This document shows positions 1 through 5,215 of a stretch of DNA of 6,741 nucleotides, piece by piece (the stretch's first letter is position 1; every line of letters begins with the position of its first letter). Location of the stretch: assembly GCA_003246505.1 (NCBI GenBank), contig QKAI01000412.1, forward strand, positions 1 through 6,741, written 5' to 3'. The translations under genes and the position numbers were made by a program. The stretch is from Spirochaetaceae bacterium (GTDB taxonomy: Bacteria; Spirochaetota; Spirochaetia; DSM-2461). The notes under the pieces were generated by a model. It had not been told where the DNA came from and made no database searches. It saw only the letters and a list, made by a program, of their open reading frames with translations.

Positions 1-28
1 AGCATGATTTATATAATATAAAATAAAT

Positions 29-57
29 TTGACAAATATATAAAATATTCCTATATT
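29..57 (+). promoter_or_regulatory. Sigma70-type promoter for the DUF4097/DUF2089/ettA cluster
   Basis: A perfect -35 hexamer TTGACA (29-34) is followed after 17 bp by TATATT (52-57). Transcription is predicted to begin near A64, giving an 18-nt leader that contains the ribosome site AGGGAGG (69-75), 6 nt before the ATG at 82. The DNA from 1 to 28 is almost entirely A and T and could serve as an UP element that contacts the polymerase alpha subunits. This AT content contrasts sharply with the GC-rich genes. A second TATAAT at 12-17 has no visible -35 within the window. Confidence 0.8.
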
Positions 58-81
58 GATACTATAACAGGGAGGACACCC

Positions 82-1038
82 ATGGGACAGGAAATCCGGG
101 AAATACTCAAGATGATAGGGGAAGGGAAAATTACGGCGGAGGAGGGGGAGAGGCTCATCAATGCCCTGCGCGCGGGGGAGGACCGGGAAAAACAGAGCTC
201 CCGGTCCTTTGGAAAACAACCGGGGGGGTATGATTTCGAACGGATGATGGATCAGTTCGGAGAGGAATTCGGCCGCAAGGTGGAATCCTGGGCCGAGGGG
301 CTGTTCCAGTCCTCCTTTCCCCGGGGCGACTGGGAGCGGGAGAGCTTTCGATTTCCCGAGGAGGAACTGCCCGGGTGGGGATATGAATCCCGGGTGCGGG
401 GGACCGTCCTTTCTCCCGAAGGGGGGCGGCTGGATCCGGATGACGCCGGGGGCATCATCATTCAGTGCGGGGGGGAGGCTGACGTCAGGCTGGTCCCTTC
501 GGAGGACCGGTTCTGTCGAATCGATCCTCCGGACGCGGCGGACGTGATGAGACGGGGTTCCTGGCTGGTGCTCGATCTGAGGGAGGACTGCCTCATCTCC
601 CTTCCCGAAAGCCTGGGAAAGATCGCCCTGGCCCTGAACCGGGGGGATCTTGAGGCGGATCGCATATCCGGCGAGCTCTGGATCAAGACCATGTCCGGGG
701 ATCTGTCCCTCACGGGTGTGGAGAAAACATTCTGGGCCGCCACTTTCCGGGGGGACTCCAGGGTCTCCCTCTCCCCCCGCTTCTCCGGCCGGGGGGCGGT
801 GAACTCCCTCAAGGGGGATATCGAGTGCGTCCTCTCCCCGGACCTGAATCTGGAGTTCTCCGCCCGCACCATCCGGGGCAGCCTTTCGGCCCGGGGACGG
901 GGTGTGTCCATCAAGGGGCAGTTCCGGAAGCCGGGCAATGTGTTCCTCACCGGAGCCGTGGGGGAGGGGGGAAAGGACTTCCTTGACCTGAATACCACCG
1001 GGGGAGACATAGACATCGTGACGGTTCTTGATGTCTGA
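82..1038 (+). CDS. DUF4097-type beta-repeat protein with N-terminal SHOCT-like helical motif
   Basis: A 318-residue protein of unknown biochemical function. Residues 4-31 form a short two-helix motif (EIREILKMIGEGKITAEEG), the SHOCT-like element often found at the start of YvlB/LiaX-like and DUF4097 proteins. Residues 34-115 are a charged linker with an amphipathic stretch (about 50-77) and several aromatics. Residues 122-318 are beta-rich, with recurring turns RGDL (187), SGDL (205), RGDS (223), KGDI (244), RGSL (266) and GGDI (307), about 16-22 residues apart except for the last gap of about 40. This is the pattern expected of the DUF4097 repeat sheet or beta-helix. There is no signal peptide or membrane segment, so it is probably cytoplasmic or a peripheral membrane protein. 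The ATG at 82 is supported by AGGGAGG 6 nt upstream and a strong promoter. It is followed 47 nt later by a DUF2089 gene carrying the same helical motif, so a shared role, perhaps in envelope-stress or regulatory sensing, is inferred. The family call is fairly sure; the function is not known. Confidence 0.78.
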   Translation: MGQEIREILKMIGEGKITAEEGERLINALRAGEDREKQSSRSFGKQPGGYDFERMMDQFGEEFGRKVESWAEGLFQSSFPRGDWERESFRFPEEELPGWGYESRVRGTVLSPEGGRLDPDDAGGIIIQCGGEADVRLVPSEDRFCRIDPPDAADVMRRGSWLVLDLREDCLISLPESLGKIALALNRGDLEADRISGELWIKTMSGDLSLTGVEKTFWAATFRGDSRVSLSPRFSGRGAVNSLKGDIECVLSPDLNLEFSARTIRGSLSARGRGVSIKGQFRKPGNVFLTGAVGEGGKDFLDLNTTGGDIDIVTVLDV

Positions 1039-1072
1039 ACCCCATCCGGGATATCATCGGTGCCGTACCCCA

Positions 1073-1078
1073 GAGGAG
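1073..1078 (+). promoter_or_regulatory. Ribosome binding site that selects the GTG start at 1086
   Basis: GAGGAG lies 7 nt before the GTG at 1086 and 13 nt before the in-frame ATG at 1092. The normal spacing favours GTG, giving a protein that begins MKMPDKCPSC. The two starts differ by only two residues. Confidence 0.65.
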
Positions 1079-1085
1079 ACTATCC

Positions 1086-1448
1086 GTGAAAATGCCCGAT
1101 AAATGCCCCTCCTGCGGAGGGAAACTGCTCGTGACCCGCCTGGAATGCGCCGGCTGCGGCTCCCAGATGGAAGGGGCCTATTCCCCCTGCCCCGTCTGCA
1201 CCCTCTCTTCGGAACACCGGGAGCTCTTCGACCTCTTCATGGCCGCCCGGGGGAATCTGAGGGAGGTCCAGCGCGTACTGGGCGTCTCCTATCCCACGGC
1301 GAGGAACCGGATTATCGGCATGTTCGAAGCCTACGAAAGACAGTCCGGCCGGTCGGGGCTGAGCCGGATGGAGATCCTGAATCTGCTGAGGGAAGGGAAG
1401 ATCAGCACCGCCGAAGCGGAGACGCTTCTGAGGGAAGCCGCCCATTAG
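1086..1448 (+). CDS. DUF2089-type zinc-ribbon / helix-turn-helix protein
   Basis: A 120-residue protein matching the DUF2089 layout. An N-terminal zinc ribbon has CPSC (Cys7, Cys10) and CAGC (Cys21, Cys24). A helix-turn-helix follows around residues 56-76 (RGNLREVQRVLGVSYPTARN), which is the most recognisable family signature. A C-terminal helical motif occupies residues 95-117 (MEILNLLREGKISTAEAET). A third CxxC pair, CPVC (Cys35, Cys38), lies between ribbon and HTH and could hold a second metal or act as a redox site. The domain plan suggests a small cytoplasmic DNA-binding regulator, but no target is established for the family as far as I know. Its C-terminal motif closely resembles the N-terminus of the upstream DUF4097 protein, so the two may interact or compete for a common partner. 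It is probably cotranscribed with that gene, 47 nt upstream. Family identification is good; function is inferred. Confidence 0.8.
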   Translation: MKMPDKCPSCGGKLLVTRLECAGCGSQMEGAYSPCPVCTLSSEHRELFDLFMAARGNLREVQRVLGVSYPTARNRIIGMFEAYERQSGRSGLSRMEILNLLREGKISTAEAETLLREAAH

Positions 1449-1452
1449 GCCG

Positions 1453-1483
1453 GGGGCGGGAATCCCTTGCTCTTCCCCGCCCT
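1453..1483 (+). other. GC-rich hairpin between the DUF2089 gene and ettA
   Basis: GGGCGGGAA (1454-1462) pairs with TTCCC(C)GCCC (1473-1482), with one bulged C at 1478 and a 10-nt loop; G1453 and T1483 may add a wobble pair. No T-run follows, so it is not a standard intrinsic terminator. It begins 5 nt after the DUF2089 stop codon and could pause transcription or protect the 3' end of the upstream message. It overlaps the proposed -35 of the ettA promoter, which falls mostly in its loop. Confidence 0.45.
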
Positions 1484-1496
1484 CATCCTGTACAAT
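1467..1496 (+). promoter_or_regulatory. Candidate ettA promoter predicting a leaderless start
   Basis: TTGCTC (1467-1472) and TACAAT (1491-1496) are separated by 18 bp. The -10 hexamer ends 6 nt before the ettA ATG, so the usual geometry places +1 on or beside A1503. No Shine-Dalgarno sequence is present between the -10 and the ATG, which fits a leaderless transcript. The -35 is a weak match (TTG conserved), so the promoter is only moderately supported. Confidence 0.5.
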
Positions 1497-1502
1497 CGGC
1501 CT

Positions 1503-3185
1503 ATGGCTGACGACAAAAAAGTAATCTATTCCATGGTGGGCGTAAGCAAGGCCCATAATCAGAAGACGATCCTCAAGGACATCTATCTCTCCTACTTCTA
1601 CGGCGCGAAGATCGGCGTGCTCGGTCTGAACGGCGCCGGTAAGAGTACCCTCCTGCGCATCCTGGCCGGGGTGGACCAGGACTTTACCGGGGAGACTGTC
1701 CTTTCCGACGGATACACCATCGGCTATCTGGAGCAGGAGCCCCGGCTGGACGAGACCAAAACGGTGCGGGAGATCGTGGAGGAGGGGGCCCAGGAAACGG
1801 TGGACCTTCTCAGGGAATACGACGAAATCAATATGAAGTTCGGGGAGGAGATGTCCGACGAAGAGATGGACGCCCTGATGGAGCGGCAGGGGGAGGTCCA
1901 GGAACGGCTGGAGTCCCTGGACGCCTGGGAGCTGGACTCCCGCCTGGAACTGGCCATGGACGCCCTGCGCTGCCCTCCCGGGGACTCCCCGGTGAAGGTG
2001 CTCTCCGGGGGGGAGAAGCGCCGGGTCGCCCTGTGCCGCCTGCTTCTCAAAAAGCCGGACATCCTCCTCCTGGACGAGCCCACCAACCACCTGGACGCGG
2101 AGTCCGTGGCCTGGCTGGAGCACCATCTTCAGAAATACGAGGGAACCATCATCGCCGTCACCCACGACCGCTACTTCCTGGATAACGTGGCCGGCTGGAT
2201 TCTGGAGCTGGACCGGGGCCAGGGCATTCCCTGGAAGGGGAACTACTCCTCCTGGCTGGACCAGAAGCAGAAGCGCCTGGCCCAGGAGGAAAAGGCCGAG
2301 TCCAACCGGCAGAAGACCCTGAAGCAGGAGCTGGAATGGATTAAGATGACCCCCAAGGGGCGCCACGCCAAGGGCAAGGCCCGCATCAACTCCTACGAGA
2401 GCCTCCTGAGCCAGCAGAACGACGAGCGCATGAAGGATCTCCAGCTCTACATACCCGCCGGCCCCCGCCTGGGGAACGTGGTCATAGAGGCGGAGGGGGT
2501 GAGCAAGGGATTCGGGGAGCGGCTCCTCTATGAAAATCTCTCCTTCAAGCTCCCCCCCGGGGGCATCGTGGGCATCATCGGGGCCAACGGCGCCGGAAAG
2601 ACCACCCTCTTCAAGATGATCACCGGCCAGGAGACCCCGGACAAGGGCACCCTGCGGGTGGGGGAGACGGTGAAGCTGGCCTACGTGGATCAGACCCGGG
2701 AGAAGCTGGACCCGGACAAGTCGGTGTGGGAGCAGATCTCCGACGGCCTGGACATCATCAAGCTGGGGAGCCGGGAGATGAATTCCCGGGCCTTCGTCTC
2801 CCAGTTCAACTTCAACGGGACGGACCAGCAGAAGAAGGTGGGCGTCCTCTCCGGAGGGGAGAGAAACCGCATCAACCTGGCCATGATGCTCAAGGAAGGG
2901 GCCAACGTGCTCCTCCTGGACGAGCCCACCAATGACCTGGACGTGAACACGATCCGCGCCCTGGAGGAGGGGCTGGAGAACTTTGCCGGATGCGCCGTGG
3001 TCATAAGCCACGACCGGTGGTTCCTGGACCGGGTGGCCACCCATATCCTGGCCTTCGAGGGGGATAGCAACGCCTTCTGGTTCGAGGGGAACTTCTCCGA
3101 ATACGAGGAGGACAAGAAGCGGCGCCTGGGCGTGGACGCCGATCAGCCCCACCGCATCAAATACCGCTCCCTGACCCGGGACTGA
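1503..3185 (+). CDS. ettA: Energy-dependent translational throttle protein EttA (ABC-F ATPase)
   Basis: A 560-residue cytoplasmic ABC-F protein, close in length to E. coli EttA (about 555) and similar to it throughout. It binds the ribosomal E site and gates the first steps of elongation according to ATP/ADP status. Domain 1 has Walker A GLNGAGKST (41-49), an EttA-type arm insertion (about 88-155), signature LSGGEKRR (167-174) and Walker B ILLLDEPTNHLD (187-198, catalytic Glu192). The P-site tRNA interaction linker (about 242-322) is rich in Lys, Arg and Glu. Domain 2 has Walker A GANGAGKTT (360-368), signature LSGGERNR (449-456) and Walker B VLLLDEPTNDLD (469-480, catalytic Glu474). The C-terminal RIKY tail matches EttA. 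No transmembrane segment is present. The ATG at 1503 is chosen because homology begins just after it. An upstream in-frame TTG (1467) would add 12 unrelated residues that overlap the promoter. No Shine-Dalgarno precedes the ATG. All catalytic residues are intact, so it should be active. Confidence 0.97.
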   Translation: MADDKKVIYSMVGVSKAHNQKTILKDIYLSYFYGAKIGVLGLNGAGKSTLLRILAGVDQDFTGETVLSDGYTIGYLEQEPRLDETKTVREIVEEGAQETVDLLREYDEINMKFGEEMSDEEMDALMERQGEVQERLESLDAWELDSRLELAMDALRCPPGDSPVKVLSGGEKRRVALCRLLLKKPDILLLDEPTNHLDAESVAWLEHHLQKYEGTIIAVTHDRYFLDNVAGWILELDRGQGIPWKGNYSSWLDQKQKRLAQEEKAESNRQKTLKQELEWIKMTPKGRHAKGKARINSYESLLSQQNDERMKDLQLYIPAGPRLGNVVIEAEGVSKGFGERLLYENLSFKLPPGGIVGIIGANGAGKTTLFKMITGQETPDKGTLRVGETVKLAYVDQTREKLDPDKSVWEQISDGLDIIKLGSREMNSRAFVSQFNFNGTDQQKKVGVLSGGERNRINLAMMLKEGANVLLLDEPTNDLDVNTIRALEEGLENFAGCAVVISHDRWFLDRVATHILAFEGDSNAFWFEGNFSEYEEDKKRRLGVDADQPHRIKYRSLTRD

Positions 3186-3209
3186 GTCGAACTCCCCACG
3201 AATACCATG

Positions 3210-3237
3210 CCCCGTACCCTTTGGGTCGGGGTTTTTT
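3210..3237 (+). terminator. Rho-independent terminator after ettA
   Basis: CCCCG(T)ACCC (3210-3219) pairs with GGGTCGGGG (3223-3231) to form a 9-bp stem with one bulged T and a TTT loop. Six T residues (3232-3237) follow immediately. It lies 24 bp after the ettA stop codon and separates that unit from the next gene, which has its own promoter. Confidence 0.93.
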
Positions 3238-3252
3238 ATTCTTTGGCTGTTC

Positions 3253-3282
3253 TTGGAAAAATCATCCTAAAGGGAGTATAAT
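3253..3282 (+). promoter_or_regulatory. Sigma70-type promoter for the small exported protein
   Basis: TTGGAA (3253-3258) is followed after 18 bp by a perfect TATAAT (3277-3282), predicting a start near 3289. The 30-nt leader includes AAAGGAG (3307-3313), 6 nt before the ATG at 3320. It begins 15 bp after the T-run of the ettA terminator, so the gene is transcribed independently. Confidence 0.78.
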
Positions 3283-3319
3283 TGTAGTCAGGTTGATAAA
3301 AGAGTTAAAGGAGAAAAAT

Positions 3320-3853
3320 ATGAAACAAATGATCCTGATAATACTCGTTCTCGGCCTGACTGCCGGATTTGCTTTTGCTCAGGAGAGGGAAAATCCGGGA
3401 AGCCAGTGGGACATTTATCTGCATATCCCCTATATGGTGGGAATCCATACGGATGATGCGGACGCATCGGCAGCGCTGGATTATACCTTTCTCGTTCCGG
3501 AGGTTAATTGGCATTACTATTTCGGAACCGAAAAATTACATCTTGGCGTAGGACTGGATTTGTTTACCCTCATCGTGGAAAGTCTGGTAATGCCCAGTGT
3601 GGCCGTTGAGACATTCCAGGGGCCGTTCGTCCTGACTGGACGAGTGGCGGGAGGAGCTTTCCTGCTGTTCGGTTTAGTCAACTATTCCGATTTCGGAAGC
3701 CTGTTCCTGCCCGAAGTTTCGGCCACCTTCCGCTTTGGAGAGAAAAAGCAATTCGGCCTGGGGACGGCCGTTAAATTTATGATCGCCCCCGACGTGGCAG
3801 GAATGGATAATTTCGCCTTCATAGGTACCGTTTTCGGCCGCTGGACCCTATAG
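3320..3853 (+). CDS. Small exported protein, possible outer-membrane beta-barrel
   Basis: A 177-residue protein that I do not recognise. It starts with a clear signal peptide: Lys2, a hydrophobic core (MILIILVLGLTAGFAF) and a cleavage site AFA|QE after residue 20. The mature part is rich in glycine and aromatics and has alternating polar/hydrophobic strands, for example around WHYYFGTEKLHLGVGLDLF, FVLTGRVAGGAFLLFG and FRFGEKKQFGLGTAVKF. That pattern, and an end in GRWTL, suggest a small 6-8-stranded outer-membrane barrel. There is no lipobox cysteine. The ATG at 3320 is fixed by AAAGGAG and by the signal peptide; the frame is open from 3221, but that stretch overlaps the terminator and promoter. 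It has its own promoter and no obvious terminator. Sampled lines are around 40-57 percent GC, well below ettA, with many A/T-ending codons. It may be lineage-specific or acquired. A link to the downstream importer is possible but not shown. Confidence 0.8.
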   Translation: MKQMILIILVLGLTAGFAFAQERENPGSQWDIYLHIPYMVGIHTDDADASAALDYTFLVPEVNWHYYFGTEKLHLGVGLDLFTLIVESLVMPSVAVETFQGPFVLTGRVAGGAFLLFGLVNYSDFGSLFLPEVSATFRFGEKKQFGLGTAVKFMIAPDVAGMDNFAFIGTVFGRWTL

Positions 3854-3860
3854 CTTTATT

Positions 3861-3875
3861 TGATAGGGATTATCA
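3861..3875. promoter_or_regulatory. Fur-box-like inverted repeat
   Basis: TGATAGGGATTATCA matches the 7-1-7 Fur consensus TGATAATNATTATCA at 12 of 14 defined positions. It lies 8 bp after the preceding stop codon and about 170 bp upstream of the predicted start of the iron-type ABC importer. It overlaps a weak possible promoter, TTGATA (3860-3865) with 16 bp to TAGGAT (3882-3887). The match is by eye to a consensus I know from other bacteria. The distance from the main promoter is a weakness. Confidence 0.4.
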
Positions 3876-3882
3876 GCGGCAT

Positions 3883-3898
3883 AGGATAGATTTATCCT
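3883..3898. repeat. Short perfect inverted repeat
   Basis: AGGATA (3883-3888) and TATCCT (3893-3898) flank a 4-nt GATT loop. There is no following T-run, so it is a poor terminator for the upstream exported-protein gene. It may be part of a regulatory cluster with the Fur-like element 8 bp upstream, or be chance. Confidence 0.35.
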
Positions 3899-4007
3899 GA
3901 ATTCACCCGTATTATTCCCTTCCCCGGGGCAGATATTATTTGACGCACCCTTTGCATGACCTCCCCCGGACGGGAAAATCCTCCTTTGAGAAAAGCCGAA
4001 AAAAAAC

Positions 4008-4036
4008 TTTACAAAACAAAGAAAGGGGCTTATTAT
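4008..4036 (+). promoter_or_regulatory. Sigma70-type promoter for the ABC importer operon
   Basis: TTTACA (4008-4013) is followed after 17 bp by TATTAT (4031-4036). Transcription is predicted to begin near A4043, inside the palindrome at 4039-4064. The upstream A-run (about 3999-4006) may assist polymerase binding. The leader is about 48 nt and ends with AGAGGAG (4079-4085), 5 nt before the ATG at 4091. Confidence 0.75.
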
Positions 4037-4038
4037 CA

Positions 4039-4064
4039 CCTTAACGCACACGTGTGCGTTAAGG
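4039..4064. promoter_or_regulatory. Perfect 26-bp palindrome over the predicted start site (probable operator)
   Basis: The half-site CCTTAACGCACAC (4039-4051) is followed directly by its exact reverse complement (4052-4064), with no spacer. Symmetry stops at the flanking bases 4038 and 4065. It begins 3 bp after the -10 hexamer and spans roughly -4 to +22, the classic position for a dimeric repressor that blocks initiation. In RNA it could form a hairpin at the very 5' end of the transcript, which might stabilise the message. The half-site is not one I can assign to a known regulator family. The operator role is inferred from position and symmetry. Confidence 0.72.
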
Positions 4065-4090
4065 AAGTCAAACAAATCAGAGGAGACCCT

Positions 4091-5149
4091 ATGAAAACAA
4101 ATGCGAAAAGATCCCTGCGGGGACTTGTCCTAATCCTGACCCTCTTTGTCCTCGCCCAGGCGGGACTTTCCGCCTCCGGCGACGGGGAGACCCAGGGATC
4201 AAAGAGACTGACCATCTACTGCGCCCTGCCGGAGACGGAAATCCCCTCCTACGTGGAGGCCTTCAAGGCGGAAACCGGCATAACCGTGGATTATGTCAGG
4301 CTCTCCGCGGGGGAAGTCCTCTCCAAGGTCCAGGTGGAGAAGAACAATCCCCAGGCCAGCGTCTGGTACGGGGGCAACTGCGACACCTTCATCGCCGCTG
4401 CGGGAAGCGGGCTTCTGGAAAAATACACCTCCCCGGAGGTGAAGAACATCCCCGAGAGCTACCGCGATCCGGATGGCTTCTGGTCCCCGGTCTACGTGGG
4501 CGCCCTGGCCTTCGCCGTGGACACGGGCTGGTTCAAGGAGCGGGGAATTCCCTATCCCACGTCCTGGGCGGACCTGCTGGATCCGGTGTATAAGGACCAG
4601 ATCTCCATGGCCCATCCGGGCAGTTCCGGCACGGCCTACACCATACTGGCCACCCTGGTCCAGATGATGGGGGAGGAGGATGCCATGGATTACCTCAAGA
4701 GCCTGAACAGCAACATCCGCCAGTATACCAAATCCGGCTCCGCCCCCCCCAAAAACGTGGGTCTGGGCGAAGCCGCCGTGGGCCTTGCCTTCTCCCACGA
4801 CTGTCTCAAGCCCGCCCAGCAGGGCTATCCGGTGGCCCTCTCCTTCCCCAGCGAAGGGACGGGCTATGAGATCGGAGCCATCGCCCTCATCAAGAACGGC
4901 CCCGCGGAGGAGCAGGCGAACGCCCGGCTCTTCATCGACTGGGTGCTGAGCAAGACGGGGCAGGACATCTACTCCACCAACGACTCCTTCCGCCTCCCCG
5001 TTAATGTCAACGCCGTCGTGCCCGAAGGGGCGATCAATATCAAGGATCTGCCCATCATCGGCTATGACTTCGTCTGGGCCGGTGAGAACCGGAAGAGGCT
5101 TATCGATGAATTCACTCAGGTCGTCGCCAATGCGGACAATCTGAAGTAG
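4091..5149 (+). CDS. ABC importer periplasmic substrate-binding protein, ferric iron / AfuA-like type
   Basis: A 352-residue exported binding protein that would deliver its ligand to the permease encoded next. A signal peptide is clear: basic residues KRSLR (6-10), hydrophobic core GLVLILTLFVLAQA, and cleavage after AQA (24) or LSA (28). No lipobox cysteine is present, so it is probably soluble in the periplasm. Mature landmarks typical of the iron/AfuA/PhnS-like cluster are LTIYCALPE (40-48), VWYGGNCDTFIAAA (91-104), SGTAYTILATLVQMMGEE in mid-protein and a C-terminal YDFVWAGENRKRL segment. The tandem Tyr pair used by classical FbpA to bind iron is not obvious, so the ligand could be another iron form, a phosphonate or a polyamine-like compound. 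Three cysteines (44, 97, 238) are present. The ATG at 4091 is chosen for its AGAGGAG site and the signal peptide; an upstream ATG (3956) would lie before the promoter. A hairpin separates it from the permease gene. Family call good, ligand uncertain. Confidence 0.88.
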   Translation: MKTNAKRSLRGLVLILTLFVLAQAGLSASGDGETQGSKRLTIYCALPETEIPSYVEAFKAETGITVDYVRLSAGEVLSKVQVEKNNPQASVWYGGNCDTFIAAAGSGLLEKYTSPEVKNIPESYRDPDGFWSPVYVGALAFAVDTGWFKERGIPYPTSWADLLDPVYKDQISMAHPGSSGTAYTILATLVQMMGEEDAMDYLKSLNSNIRQYTKSGSAPPKNVGLGEAAVGLAFSHDCLKPAQQGYPVALSFPSEGTGYEIGAIALIKNGPAEEQANARLFIDWVLSKTGQDIYSTNDSFRLPVNVNAVVPEGAINIKDLPIIGYDFVWAGENRKRLIDEFTQVVANADNLK

Positions 5150-5172
5150 GATTAAAATACCCCATTTTCATT

Positions 5173-5194
5173 CCCCCTCCCGCCGGGAGGGGGG
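5173..5194 (+). terminator. Strong intercistronic hairpin between binding-protein and permease genes
   Basis: CCCCCTCCC (5173-5181) pairs perfectly with GGGAGGGGG (5185-5193) around a GCC loop, followed by GTTCTTC, a weak T-tract. It lies 23 bp after the binding-protein stop and 22 bp before the permease ATG. Since no promoter is seen after it, it probably acts as a partial terminator or a 3'-end stabiliser. Either would give more binding protein than permease, as is common in ABC importer operons. Confidence 0.7.
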
Positions 5195-5215
5195 TTCTTC
5201 AACACAGGAATATTT

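Noticed and set aside
462..1016. A 184-codon minus-strand open frame
   Set aside because: It is a shadow of the DUF4097 gene, with Arg/Ser/Pro-rich low-complexity translation and no motif or ribosome site that I can see.
1467..1502. TTG start adding 12 residues to EttA
   Set aside because: EttA similarity starts just after the ATG at 1503, and the extra residues coincide with the hairpin and promoter.
1080..3152. A 690-codon open frame on the minus strand opposite the DUF2089 gene and ettA
   Set aside because: It is antisense to an unmistakable EttA and to DUF2089. Its composition (many Leu, Val, Gly, Pro, His) is what GC-rich sense codons give when read backwards, and no protein family is recognisable.
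3221..3319. N-terminal extension of the small exported protein
   Set aside because: The extra 33 codons overlap the ettA terminator and the TATAAT promoter; the signal peptide and ribosome site fix the start at 3320.
3922..3974. Small GC inverted repeats (CCCCGGGG at 3922-3929; CCCG-GA-CGGG at 3965-3974)
   Set aside because: Stems are short with impossible or tiny loops and no T-run; they are too weak to call as terminators or operators.
3848..4075. A 75-codon minus-strand open frame in the control region
   Set aside because: Its first codons are only the palindrome read backwards, it has no family resemblance, and it covers the promoter and operator.
3956..4090. N-terminal extension of the binding protein from an upstream ATG
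   Set aside because: It would place the signal peptide 45 residues inside the protein, run through the promoter and palindrome, and ignore the good ribosome site before 4091.
4199..4798. A 199-codon minus-strand open frame
   Set aside because: It lies opposite the binding-protein gene and has the Gly/His/Val-rich look of an antisense shadow.
5154..5168. AAAAT/ATTTT inverted repeat just after the binding-protein gene
   Set aside because: A 5-bp AT-only stem is common by chance and is overshadowed by the GC hairpin that follows.
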